Shown: in pieces, positions 48,301-62,800 of the stretch
How positions within the stretch are numbered: the stretch's first letter is position 1
Layout of the letters: each line of letters starts with the position of its first letter
NCBI RefSeq assembly: GCF_032854445.1
Contig: NC_088298.1
Location: forward strand, 1,537,474 to 1,601,473
Source: Liolophura sinensis
Lineage: Eukaryota > Mollusca > Polyplacophora > Chitonida > Chitonidae
DNA: 64,000 nt
Direction of reading: 5' to 3'
Translations under genes and position numbers: made by a program
The notes under the pieces: model-generated
Databases searched by the model: none
Seen by the model: only the letters and a program-made list of their open reading frames with translations
What the model was told of the DNA's origin: nothing

Positions 48301-51300
48301 ATATGGTAAAAATTTATCAGCACCCCCTGGTGTCTGTGCCTTGGAATCTTTGGTTTTGCGCAGTTCGATGTTGAAACTCTCCGTGGATTGGAGTCCCTTA
48401 ACCGCAGCCTCAGCCAACATCACCTGGGCTGACGAAGAATCCTTGGCAACTATGCACAAATGTTCAAACAAACACAAACATTCAGATGTCTGACACAGTT
48501 ACCTGATTTGTTTAATTTGATTTTTTTTTTTAAATTTGAGTTCTATTCATCTTTGAAAGGTGTTTTGACATTTGATTAAAAGTTATGATGAAATTTTATT
48601 ACATTTTTTACATTAAAAAGATAAAAAATATGTGAAATTTAGGGCAAACACAGCTGCTACTAATTTCAGTTTTATCAGTGATATTTATTGTGTTGTAACA
48701 TTCAAGAAACCAGGTTTTATCCAAATCAACCACACGTTATTTGTTGTCTGAAACTATTTTAAAATTTTCTGATTTAATTTAAAACTGATCCAACAGAATT
48801 CTTGAAGTATTGCTAAAGCAATGTGTATCCCCCACTCGCTTGAGGCATCAGAATAAAGGATATGTCACAACAGTCCACAACAGAACAAAAATGGCTGTAA
48901 ATTTGTGTGAAAAAGTGTATGAAACAGTCCAAAACTTAAACTTGCTCTGTAACCGGACTCTGTGAAGCCTTGTTCGAAGATTGAATTGAGATCAACAAAC
49001 TGTGTAAAAAACTAAAAAGACGTGAGAAAATCTTGGTCCAAGGGAACAGTTCTCCTTGATTCCACATTATCCTTCTCCACAGTTACTCACAGCCTTCCCG
49101 TTTGAGCCTCTTCAGTTCCAGCTCAGCCACACCCGTTCGGAACTCGGTGTATGTCTGCTCGATTTCCACGGACATTGTCTTCAGCGGGTTACGATTCTGA
49201 GCAAGATGGCGGCGTTTGGGACGAATCCTTCTAGCTGGAGTCAGTCTGTAAGGGGAGATAACAAGCATGACAAGATGTCAGTGACTAAATGGATCTTAAA
49301 TTATTTATTTGAATAGAATTTAACAGCACAAGCAAGAACTTTTCAGTTTTGAGCAGCGATCCAAGTTATGCAAGGGCCTCAGATATGGCACTTTTGAACA
49401 AATCAAAAGGGTCTGGGGGGGGGGGAGGGGGGGGAGTTGGGGTCCAACAATTTTCATGTCTTTTGCTTACATAAAAATGGCAAAACTGAAAGCTGTGTGA
49501 ATCACAAGGATGCTCTCACTATTCAACCCCTGCATGCATGAAAGAAAACTGTTTACCAAGAACTTCCAAAGACCTAATACTAAAAGTATTCTCACACTTT
49601 CAAGGGTCATTAAGTTTAAAGGAGAAGAAAAGATAAAACTGATGCCAAAATCAGATGAAACAACATCAAAATATGGTCTTTTACTATTTTTTTTTTGATT
49701 TTTCTTTCCAGAAGAATAAGTTATTTGAAAATATTTTTTGTACGGTGGGTATTTGGGACATCATTTCGGTATTTATTGTCGTTGCATAATAATGTTCTAA
49801 ATAAAATGAGGTGCTTGCATTCTACATTTATCTGAATGTAAATTTGTTTATATCCAAACATATGTATGCATTTAATCGGAATTATGATAATATTTATGAA
49901 TATATTAAAAAACAATTATTTTCTAGTGTCTTTTTCTTTTTACATAAAAATCGAAAAGATGAAGACCACATTTGCGACTAACTTTCCACACTATTTCATC
50001 TGAACTTCATGTCATTTTCATGTTTTCTCCACCTTTAAGTACAAACCTTCGTGTGTGGAGATTAATGGGTAGAATTTTGATGCGTGTGCAGATAATTTAT
50101 CGGTCCACTTTAAACATAATGCAATGTGTAATTAACATAGACAGATCAAGGATTTCAAGGTCAAGAGGGAACTGTGTATCTTCTGCAGCTGGCTACCTTC
50201 TGTATATCAGATTTGAGAATCAGGCAAATTCAGCAACATAGTCCTGGGAACAATTTTACGTTCTTTACGGTGATTTAGCATTTTTCTCCACCTCTACGTC
50301 TCAGTAACTTACACATCTTCTGCCTTGAGGAAGAGGTGATTAAAATCGTCAAGCGACACATCGATCTTCTCCTCCTCCAACCCTTGCACCTTCGAGAAAA
50401 ATGTGTTAAAACTATCCTCGCCAAGGTCGGGTAACTCTACCGTCATGGTTCGGAATGCATCCTCAACCTCACGGTCCTCCTCGCCACCGACCCTTGTGAT
50501 CACCGTCTTGGACGAGGAAGAGGTCGAGGATTTTGAGACAGAGACTATCGGAGGGCCTGGGAACAGAATCAGGAACACTGCTACTTACTTCACTAAGCAA
50601 ATACGTTTCTATTTTAATTCCTTTTTTTTTTTTAAAGATTATATTTGTTTCTTGTTTAATGCTTGTTCACTCATACAATGGCAGTCAATGTTCACTATGA
50701 AGTAAACTGGTGTAAACCACCTGACCTTTGACAAGTTACTGGCAATCTTTCCCACATGTGACTAACAGACCTGCCAGTTTATAGGATGAAAACCTCACAA
50801 TACGGACATTACAATTTAGTACGTATACAAGAATATGCATATGCTCATGACTGGGATGTTTATTCATTGATGCTGTTTATGACAGTGCCAATCATGACTT
50901 ACATCAAATAAACATTTTCACACCTGTACAGAGGTAATCTCACCTTCAGATATAAGCTCTTTGGGAATGGGGATTCTCTCTCTGGAGGGCGACTGTAGTG
51001 GGGAGCCATCCTCTGAGGGGGCAGAGTCTCCTTTCAATCAAACAAATAAGACACGGTGATGTTATTTGCTTATATATGCATAGGTATGAGGAGCCATCCT
51101 CTGAGGGAGCAGTCTCTCTTGTCAATCACGCAAATAGGACATGGTGATTGACATGGTGATACAGTATAATATACATTTATGATCAGGTATGAGGAGCCCT
51201 CCTCTGAGGGGGCTGACTCTCCTGTCAATCAATCACACAGCTCCGGACAAATGTACTCATCTAAGGCCGTCCTTAAAACTATGTTCTTTGTGCTCAAGCT

Positions 51301-54300
51301 GATACATGCATATGAATACAGGTAGGAAAAGCTATTCTCTGACTGACAGACAATGCATAAACAGGCAGGAGGGGCCATCCTTTGTGGGCACAGTCTTCTG
51401 TCAATCAAATACACACAACCCAGAATGACTGACAGATAATCTGCAAATACAAATACACATGTAGAGAGGGCAAACATATCCAAAACTTCAAGGCTGTCTG
51501 CAACATGTGTAACTCCTTTAAAAACGTCAGAAATCATTTTTAAACTCTGAATTCTTTCTTTGGTGTAAATGTGGGAGAGTCACCTATTTTCTTACCTTTC
51601 CCAAAGGACAGCTCTCTCTTTGGTAATCGCCTCTTTCTGGTGGATACAGGGCTATCCAAAACAATACCTGCAGCCACAAAACAGAATGTAAGTTCACAGT
51701 CCTAAAAAATACTTTCCAAAATAGCAAGAAACAATAAACAGTATTTATAGTATTCATAGCGATACACTGTTAATTCCTATTTGGAAAAGCATCGCTCTTG
51801 TAAATGAGACAGCAGATACTGCTACTTTTTTTGTATTTTTAGCAACTTTAAGTCAGGAAATTTGTATGATACACTCTGCAAAAGAAAAAGTGTAAAGAAT
51901 TCTGGCATTTGACTGCCTGTAATTCATCGAAAAAGAAATCAAATTGGAAAATAAAGACCCTACGTTTCAGCTATACGAGTGGCCCCGTCAGTCAGTCAAC
52001 TTCTCTAATACCGTATCATTCGACATAAACCATTCATGTGACTCACAGCGCAAGACAACACAAATCCCTATGCTGTCAACATTCTGTGGGACATCAAAGC
52101 TTTGCACATTTGCTTACAAGTCAAAACATGCTGAGCCTTACCATTTTTGCTCTGCTTGCCCTCAACTGTGAAGGCTTGAGCATCTTTCTCCTCCACCCTA
52201 CTTGTCCATCTCATCTGGGACTCGCCTAACTTGGACAGTCTGTCGGCAATGCTGTGCGGACGTTCCAGGAGAGGCCCCTTCTTCACTCTCATCTGGACAT
52301 CTTCAGGAAGACCCAACTCAGGACGTATTCTTCTTTTCCAGTCTTCTTCACCGCTCTTCTTAAGCAGGTTCAACCTACAGTACAAGGTAGAAGATATCAC
52401 TTGTTCACAAACATTCCTCATTGTCAGCTACTAAAGGCGACCAGATTGGGCTGATGGGGACAGAATGTCTGGCTCGCCCTAAATGAGGAGGGAATTATCC
52501 TTTCATGTAACTTGTTTTCGTTGTGAGATCTCCAGCCAAATCTAGTCTATCAGACCCACTTCAATGAATTCCCATACGCCTCCACAGTGAATTATTTACA
52601 ATTTTCAAGGGCAGATGGAATTCGTTTATACATACACAAACCGATTATATTTATGTCTGTGTATCTTAATAGGCATTTCAGTGAGTTCATTAAACACCGT
52701 AAAAAAGGTTAAATTAGGTGTATTTAAGTGATTTCATAACCACTGAAGGTATCATACTATACATCCGTGGTTGGAGTGGGTCTATAGTTGTAGTGATTGA
52801 CAGGTTCCTTGATTGTGATTTGCATACTGTACCAACTCTGCATTTGTTTATATTTGAACACTCGGACCCTTATATAGATTGATGCCCCAATCTTCACACA
52901 ATGAATGCTCTCATCAGCGATCATCAGAGCTTGCACTAGTAAGGTGTAATAATATTAGAGTGTACAAGTATACAATTTAACGGAGTGATTTTATTCCTAC
53001 CCAGCGCAAACGAATGGGGAGTCTTGCATATTTAATACAGAAAGCTATAGTGTGGCCAGAACCTACATTGTTTTGGTGTCTCTGAAAAATTCTATTGGCC
53101 CTTTTGTGTTGTATAAGAATTTTAAAATGATTAATAAACAGGATCATAAATTCACCATTTTACTTTGTGAAAAAAAATCACCAAATATATATGTACATGT
53201 ACAGTATACAGATCGAACAAAGAACTTCAACACTGCTTCAAATGCATAATCTTCACAGCAAATTTACCAGTTTTTACAAGCATGGTTCACTTCCTCAAGA
53301 GGTCAATATCACCCTGACAAGTGTATTTTTGTAGTTGACAAGCTGGTATATGATCACCCATTACGATGTATCATCTGTTTGAACGATATTAAAGACTTGC
53401 TTCGGGAAGCTGTAAAATATCCTCCATACCAAGAGCTTTTTTTTTTTTGTTTGTTATTTTCTTTTTAATTTAATCAGCGGTGAAATGCAACTTTAATACT
53501 CTGTACATGTTAGATTAGTATATGGATTTTACACGGTAAAGTGTTCAGCTAACAGTGAACAAACTGTAACAAAAATTGTTGTCCTCACAGCTGAGTTAAG
53601 CTCCCAGCTGTTAGGCAGCCAACCTTCAGACTGTAGCAGAGAGGCAGCTTGGCCAGGAACGAATAAGGAAGCAGTCTAGCTGATTGGACATACAAGACAG
53701 CAGGCATATCTTCTAACTCAAGGTATGTTAACGCACTGGACACTGTCTGTTGGCTGTCCGTTCTGACATTTCAGCTCTTGCCTGACATGTATTTATAATA
53801 CATTTCAATTCAATGCCGCCAGTGTCGCATCATTATCCCTGGGCAAATCCCTTATTTAACTTCTAAATTATTAGTTCTTTGTAATAATTTAAAATGTTTT
53901 AATGTAAATGATGAGATTACATGGTCCTGTAAATATAACTCTGTAACTGCCTTCAGTTAGAAGAGGACTTGTCCACATGAAAGAAGACATAGATTTGTAT
54001 TGTAGAGTTAGTTAAATACTATGTTCTCAGTTGTCACTAGAAATACTAAAATGTTAAGTGAAAGAAAATAAAAGTGACAGTAAAATGGAAAATCCGAATA
54101 TCGGATATAATTCATCGCTCTAGGACCACACCTAGACTGTTACCTTTCTGCGATAGACCCGCTGTTGGTCTTCGTTAGCTCCCCTGATCCTGTGGCCTCT
54201 GCCGCCTCTTTCTCCTCGGGAGTGATTGGCTGTGTGTGGTGGCGTGATGCCCCGTACTTCATCTTCCGCTGTTCTGGCGTTTTCTCTGGCGCCCCAGTGT

Positions 54301-57300
54301 CAGCTGGCTGGGTGTGGTACCTGAAGAGAAAATGGACAGGATGGTGTTGTTGAGCTACATGTATATATAGGGTCTACAATACCTGTAGATGTGAACATGT
54401 TTTTCTGTGCTGTACATCTTAAGTTCAAACTTACCTTGGAACACTAGGCCAAGCTGTTAGCCTGGTATTAAATTTAATCTGGACTTATGTCTCAAAATCA
54501 AAATCCAAATATACATGTAGCTATGATCAAAATGGTTGGCTCCAAAAACTTGAAAATTTGTACACTGATTCTTTACTGCGGAACACTGTACCGATGACAA
54601 TCTGAGCTCTTCAAGTTTGTCATTTCAAGTACTTGTAATTTGATGGTTGTGGGTTTCCCCCTGGGCTGTGCCCGGTTTCCTTCTGCCATAATGCTGGCCA
54701 CCATCGTATAAGTGAAATATTCTTAAGTACAGCGTAAAACACCAATCAAATAAATAAACAAATAATTGATGACCTGCGTCTTAATTTGGTTCGTAACTAC
54801 GAGCCTACTTTTGTACGATTCACCTGGATACTGTTTACACTGAGAGTACAAGGTCTGCTGGTGAAATGTTTTGCCACTAATCTTCGTAACTATTACCTAA
54901 TATCCTACCTCTTTCGTAACCGTCCACTTCTTACTTCACATTAACTTGACACGAAAACCTAACCATATGTTTTGTGTGTAGCTTCAACAGCTTACTTATA
55001 ATGTAATTGCCCAAGCTTGGAGAGATGACTAAAGGGCATGCTGGTAAACTAATACAGCTAATGCTGGTAAAACTAATACAACAATTATGTGTAACTCTAT
55101 TATGAACCAGTCTGACACAGCCGACACAACAACAACCCTAATTCAAGAGCGCACTACTAAAGGTATAGGCTTTCGTCATCATATCTGCAAACACGAGACG
55201 TGGTGTTGTTCACGGGCCTGGTAACATGTATATAATACCGCAATGCTACGTGCAGGCTAATGATAGGTTACACCCTGTCTGGTACGTGGTGTAGCACAAT
55301 AAAGATACTGGTACCAATCCCTCATTTGCCTGTAATGTGAATTTATAGGGGCAAATGAAGATACTACTTTTGATGCTACCCAGTAGGATATCATCCTGCC
55401 CTCCTAACAAATCTCACAGTATATGTACACACACCTGATCACTTCTTGTTGTCATATGACTGAAAAATGTTTAAGTACGACGTTCATCCTTAAGCATTCA
55501 TTCATTCATTCCTGACAAACCTGGAAAAATGTGTTACTATGACATAAATCAAACTTTATGACCAAATGTATTATATGCATCAATAAATTATCAGGATCAA
55601 AAAAGAGTTCCAAGTGTTATTTCTATAACTTGAGAATGCAGCTGTTTGATGTCACCCAAACCCTGTTTTTCCGTATAGCCATATTTAAATAGGGTATGGT
55701 ATGTGGGAAGGTCCGCCAGCAACCTGCAGATAATCGTGGGCTTCCCCTGGGATGTGCCTGGTTTCCTTCCACCATAATGCTAACCACCGTTGCATAAGTG
55801 AAATATTCTTGAGTACAGCATAAAACAACAATCAATCAAATAAATAAATCAATCAATCCCTCATGACAATACGATGTATATATAGTAATATGACCTTATG
55901 CATGTGACACACATGCCTACTGAATGCCCAATACTTGTACCTGAGTAGATGAACATCCTACAGCCCTGACATATCGCTTTATATCTCTCAGCATATATAC
56001 CCTCGTGAAAACAATCGGCCGCAAAACAAAGCCCTGCAATGTACATATGTACCTCCCAAATTTGGTTCATTACTAAGTTTCTTATGTTGTCTGATTCTGA
56101 TTTGTCCATACTGATCGCAGAGTTTTGGGTTTGTCTGGAAGGTAGTGGACAAATCTAAGTCACCACAAGGATCTTTTTTTTTTTTACTTTTAATCCGCTT
56201 TTTGGGGGGCAAATTTTTAGATACCCTAAGCAGGTTCAGCCTAATTCTTCCCCTCTTTGTGACATCTACATGTAGTCTGCTGTAACTGTTTTGCAGGAAT
56301 ACACAGTTTCTCTTTTCTCACAATGTTAACTCTAAAGAACATAAACAAAATGTTTACTTTTCTGATAAAAAAAAAAAAAAAAAAAAAATGGGAAGAAATG
56401 TAATTTTTGGCCTTCAATCAGCAAAAAATGTACTAATATCTATCCTAAAAGTAAAATACAGTAATTAAAGATTGGTATTAAACTAAACTAATAACACATG
56501 TACCAATATTGACATATGAACTCCCTGTGTATTAAAACTGTTTATTGATAATGGTTTATTCATTTAACTATTTAACTGGTGTTTGATTTCCCTTATATCA
56601 TGGGGACTAGCATTGTTGGGAGCATGCCAGGCTGAACCATGGGTGTGTACACCTTCCTACATGCGTACGATTTCACTTATATCATGGGGACTAGCATTGT
56701 TGGGAGCATGCCAGGCTGAACCATGGGTGTGTACACCTTCCTACATGCGTACGGTTTCACTTATATCACGGGGACTAGCATTATGTTGGGAGAATGGCAG
56801 GCTGAACCATGGGTGTGTACACCTTCCTACATGCGTACGATTTCACTTATATCATGGGGACTAGCATTGTTGGGAGCATGCCAGGCTGAACCATGGGTGT
56901 GTACACCTTCCTACATGCGTACGATTTCACTTATATCATGGGGACTAGCATTGTTGGGAGCATGCCAGGCTGAACCATGGGTGTGTACACCTTCCTACAC
57001 ACTTACAGATATAGGAACCATCTTTACACTGCTACACAGCATGTGGTTACTAGATATTAACAGGATTATAAAAACCACAGCAATTCTGATCTCTAAATCC
57101 AGTGTCTGCTGTTTTATCAAGGGTAACTTGCGCTGTTTTCTCTAACATGTTGTAAATCATGAGATATGGTCGGCCTTACGGGCAGAGGGGACAGGATCAT
57201 GACAGCCACAGCAATTCTGATCTCTAAATCCAAAGTTTGCTCCTTTATCAAGGGTAACTGGTGAAGTTTTCTCTAACATGTTGTAAATCATGAGGACAGG

Positions 57301-59820
57301 TTACACCATGTTTATGCGGGAGCCAGGAACATCATGATCTACCTGACGCTTCCATAAGTGCCCTATTACCAATGGGTGCTGCTGTATACTTTCTAATAAT
57401 ACCACGTCACAGAAGTTTAGTGCAGTTGTCCTTAGTTCATTTGTCCTTCCCCTCAATACCTATACTCAAGCATGAGTGTACTACTCGTGTAATGCTTCAG
57501 CATGAGTACATTACTCATGTAATGCTTCCGCATGAGTGTATTACTCATGTAATGCTCAAGCATGAGTACATTACTCATGTAATGCTTCAGCATGAGTATA
57601 TTACTCATGTAATGCTCAAGCATGACTATATTACTCATGTAATGCTTCAGCATGAGTATATTACTCGTGTAATGCTTCAGCATGAGTATATTACTCGTGT
57701 AATGCTTCAGCATGAGTACATTACTCATGTAATGGTTCAGCATGAGTATATTACTCGTGTAATGCTTCAGCATGAGTGTATTACTCATGTAATGCTTCAG
57801 CATGAGTGTATTACTCGTGTAATGCTTCAGCTTGAGTATATTACTCGTGTAATGCTCAAGCATGAGTACATTACTCATGTAATGGTTCAGCATGAGTGTA
57901 TTACTCATGTAATGCTCAAGCATGACTATATTACTCATGTAATGCTTCAGCATGAGTATATTACTCGTGTAATGCTTCAGCATGAGTATATTACTCGTGT
58001 AATGCTTCAGCATGAGTGTACTACTCGTGTAATGCTTCAGCATGAGTGTATTACTCGTGTAATACTCCAGCATGACTATATTACTCATGTAATGCTTCAG
58101 CATGAGTATATTACTCATGTAATGCTTCAGCTTGAGTATATTACTCGTGTAATGCTCAAGCATGAGTGTATTACTCATGTAATGCTCAAGCATGAGTATA
58201 TTACTCATGTAATGCTTCAGCATGAGTACATTACTCATGTAATGCTTCAGCATGAGTACATTACTCATGTAATGAGTATATTACTCATGTAATGCTTCAG
58301 CATGAGTGTATTACTTGTGTAATGCTTCAGCATGAGTAATGCTTCAGCATGAGTGTATTACTCATGTAATGCTTCAGCATGAGTGTATTACTCGTGTAAT
58401 GCTTCAGCATGAGTGTATTACTCGTGTAACGCTTCAGCATGAGTGTATTACTCGTGTAATGCTTCAGCATGAGTGTATTACTCATGTAATGCTTCAGCAT
58501 GAGTGTATTACTCGTGTAATGCTCCAGCATGACTATATTACTCATGTAATGCTTCAGCATGAGTATATTACTCATGTAATGCTTCAGCTTGAGTATATTA
58601 CTCGTGTAATGCTCAAGCATGAGTACATTACTCATGTAATGCTCAAGCATGAGTACATTACTCATGTAATGCTCAAGCATGAGTACATTACTCATGTAAT
58701 GCTTCAGCTTGAGTATATTACTCATGTAATGCTCAAGCATGAGTACATTACTCATGTAATGCTCAAGCATGAGTACATTACTCATGTAATGCTTCAGCAT
58801 GAGTATATTACTCATGTAATGCTTCAGCATGAGTGTATTACTCATGTAATGCTTCAGCTTGGGCCCCATGGCTACCATTGCACATGTCGTAAGGAAAATG
58901 GCAACTCATAAAACTTTTATCATCAGAAGACACCTCATTCTACATTATTGCATGTTCTTCATGTACGTCTCCATGAAAACAGTGCTGTGAACAATACATA
59001 GGGTAAACCATCAGCTTTCCACTGAAGCAGTTGGCTGAAGTACAAGATTAATGTTTAACCACAATTACTCACTTTTAACATGTGGAGAGATATATGTAGG
59101 ACAAACTATGAAACCTTGAGTTTCTCCTGAAACAAAATGAATTGCACAACCTATTTCATATTTCTAGTTACGCCCACGGATGGGTTCGTCTCAAAATGAT
59201 ATGTAATGCAGTTCAAACCATATGATATATATCATTATCTTACTTTCCGATAAGTTTAATAAAACAACTAATTTATGCTGGTGAAATGGATCAAGGCAGA
59301 AATCATTATGCTGTATATAAAAGCTCAGCGTTTGATTAGTCAACAAAACTTTGACACTTTGAAGCCTAGAAAAAAAGGTTACAACAGGTAGAGTTTTTAC
59401 GGTAAAATACCCACACCAGGAATTATATGGTCGAGGGAGGGGGGGGGGGGGGAGATCAATTTTCATCAATTTCTCCATTATCATTTAAATTATCACTACC
59501 ATAAAACCACCATATAACCACATAAAATTACTTCTGCTGTGGAGCAGGCAACATTACATGGGAACTGCCAGCATTGATATAATAAGGTTTAATAGGCCTC
59601 CATCCAGTCTGATTTATGACTGTCTGGCTTTTAAACCTCCGGTATTTCTAACCAACTATTCATCTCTCCCTTATTTAACATGCTTTAATACTAACATGGT
59701 CACACAAGTGTCCCCCGAATATTTTTTACGAAGTCATTGTTGTACACATCTGTAAATGCTGTATTTCACTTACATGTAAAGTTTATATACTGCTAGAAAC
59801 TCATACTTGAATTGGACTTC

Positions 59821-59852
<32 letters not shown>

Positions 59853-62800
59853 AGTTGAAGCATCACAACGTAAATGTAAAGCGCTTCACAAGCTCTGGAC
59901 CCACGTGCCAGGATCATTATCTTTTACATGTCTGTGGTGATGCCTCGACTTCATTATCATTATGTCAAGTTGAGTTTTTTCAATGCCAAATTTTGCTTCA
60001 TTTTAACTGATTCATTCACTTTAAAGGTCCATTTAAGAGGTTTTTTTTGGAAGGTTTCATTCATTTCTCATCAGAAAAACCTAGGTGTTGGCAACAAATG
60101 TATCATTTTATGGCCGTTACCCCAATTCCTCAAGTTTTTCGGATATTGAAAGAGCAACTTTCAATGCAATTTATGCAAATTCATAACAAAACTACATTGG
60201 TTTCAGTAATAATTGATTTACTATGTACATAAAGGCACATATCTGTCTGTTTCTATGTCATGCATGAAGAAGTCAGGGGAAACCTATCCGTGGCAACATA
60301 TTAGATCCCTTACAACACCCATCCCTAGCGCATAGTATCCTTTGGGATGGACAAATCCGTTCCCAAACAACAGCGTTGTGATGATGGAGTGGCTGGCTGC
60401 TGTACAATATTGTGAGTCTTCAGTTAATCCACTTTAATCACCAAATGTTGTACCATGTTATCACCATTGTACGGTTTGTCACTGGATACTACAGTGTACT
60501 ACAGTGTACTAGAGTGTACTACAATGTACATGTACTTATGAGGCCCACATTGCTGGTGCATGACAGTCAATAAAACACTGATCAATACATTATGGAACAA
60601 ACTGTTACAAGTATCATCACACATAAATAATAAATAAGTACCGGGATAATGTAATTCTATAAAGGTACCAGCAGGGGCACACAATTAGTATATTCCATGT
60701 TATTAGTTTCCTTGACATATCTTGTCTAAGCAACTATTCACTTTCTATTTGGTTGTGATCATGCAGTTTTATTCCTGGAGAACACATAAGAGCCAGGAAT
60801 AAACCACTGACCTTTGACAAATAACTGATAAACCTTTCCACATGTGATACAAAGATGTTCACACGCAAAGCTCTTGTGCAATACATACGTATGCAAGGGA
60901 TGAAAATCTTAGGCATTCATGAGATGAACTTTCAAATCAGAGAAACCTACCTTTCTGCTTCTGCTTTCCTCGGTTCTTTAAAGCGCCGCCGAGCCACAGC
61001 TTCATTTTTGATCTTGGACATTTTCCTTGTTTCCGCTGTCTCAGACTTTTCCACAGTGACAGAAGCAGCTGCTGTCTCCGTACCATTGGTCTGGTTACTC
61101 CGAGTCTCCACATGATGTGACTCTGTCTCCTCTCGCGTTACCACTGATATAGACTCCCTTGTCACGTCACTGTCTTCACTGGTCACTTCACACGACACTG
61201 ACCGGACCTCGCTGGACGCTGTCTTCTTCAGAATTCCTCGGATTTCGTGCGATTCCTTGAAGTCTTGTGAACGGGACTTCTTGAGAACACCTTTATCAGG
61301 TTCGACCTTGTTCTCTTCAAGGGAATCGCGCTTCAAAATGCTCCTCGGAAGATCGCCCTCCGATTTCCCTTTAGAGTCACGCCGCAATGCGCTCCTGTGA
61401 CCTTTTTGGGAATCATTCGAGTCTGTGTGTTTGAGGATCCCACGACATGGTTCATCGGGAGACTTCACAGATGAAGTTATCTCCCCTTCCGAGTCGCCAT
61501 GTTTTAGAATTCCCCGAGGTTCTGCACTGTCTTTTCCACCGTCTTTCAGTATCCCGCGGATTTCAGAATCGGACGACTTCCTCCCATCATGCTTCAGGAT
61601 ACTTTTAACTTCCTGTGGGTCCTTGCTTTCTGAGGTTTTCAAAATTCCTACAATGACACAAAAATATTATGACTTACAAAACTACACAACTCATACATAT
61701 ACACCTGTTTATAATACTATAGGAGCGTAACATATGAAGGATGGAATTCTCTAATACGGTGAATCAAATAGACTAATAAAAATCCCAGATTAAAATTTGA
61801 TTTAAAAATTGTGCTGACGTCAGCACAAATTAGCTGTGGCCATTTAGATCTGTTTCCATCCCTGCTGTGCTGCGCACGCACGCTAACCACTTAGTCATGG
61901 AGGCCCCTAATTGTTAAGTGAATGGCCGGCCTACATGAAAAGACATAATCATCCTGAATTTTAAAAATTTCACAAACCGATTAACTTATAGGATTGCTAC
62001 TGGAAGGTAAACGCTGGTATATATTATACGATTTATACATTTATGTGAACATGTAAGTCGGACTCCTGCTTTGGTCTGTGTTTGTACAAATATATTGTCA
62101 TACATTTATACACTGGCACACGAATACTCGACCCAGTTTTTACAATTCTGTACATCTATAAGCTTGACTAGAGTCAGTGACACTCAGTTCTATACAACAT
62201 CTACCTGCCATTTATAGATGACCCACATACCTTACCTGTACCAGGTAAGTGTGCAGGTGAATGAGGGAGGAATGTAACCCTCTCTCTCACCTGTAGGTGA
62301 GATGGGATGGGATAGGCAATTTACATCACAATATTAACATCCTGTCTCCTTAATAAACTACTAAGGTGAAGACATGTATACTTAATCAAAGTCTTTTCTT
62401 TTCTTTCACCTTTATGACATATGGTTAACCACAAACCATACTGCCAGGCAATTATATTTTAGCATGAATTACTTTTCTTCTGTCCTGCAAAATAATATAC
62501 ACTCTTTACCAATAAAGTAAACAAATGGCATCCGAGTTTCCTCCAGCTTCACTACAATTTTATTACATGGTGCATTCTTGGTTTTCGTGTCAGGCCAAAA
62601 ACTGTCTAAGTCTTCAACAGGTGGAGTTGCAATTTTTGCCCTGAACTGAAGAAGACAATCCTTACTATGCGGGAGGTTATAATGAACCTAAATGCAAATG
62701 CATTCAAATTATCTTCTTGTTATCAAAAAGCCATTATTTAATTATTATAGTTCTACATACAGACAGAACTGGATTTACTCTGGAAATCTGAATGAACCTG

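Noticed and set aside
53580..53730. Possible extra exon in supervillin intron 3
   Set aside because: Moderate GC content drew attention, but no frame is open between usable acceptor and donor sites, and exons 3 and 4 already join in phase.
55861..56212. A small two-frame gene (MDKSESDN..., MPPKKRIK...)
   Set aside because: The frames overlap and conflict, no splice sites join them, and I recognise no domain; possibly a decayed mobile-element ORF.
57372..58911. ORFs of 183-306 codons with repeats such as [10 protein letters not shown]
   Set aside because: Readings of a 30-bp minisatellite on both strands inside a supervillin intron; no start context or non-repeat domain.
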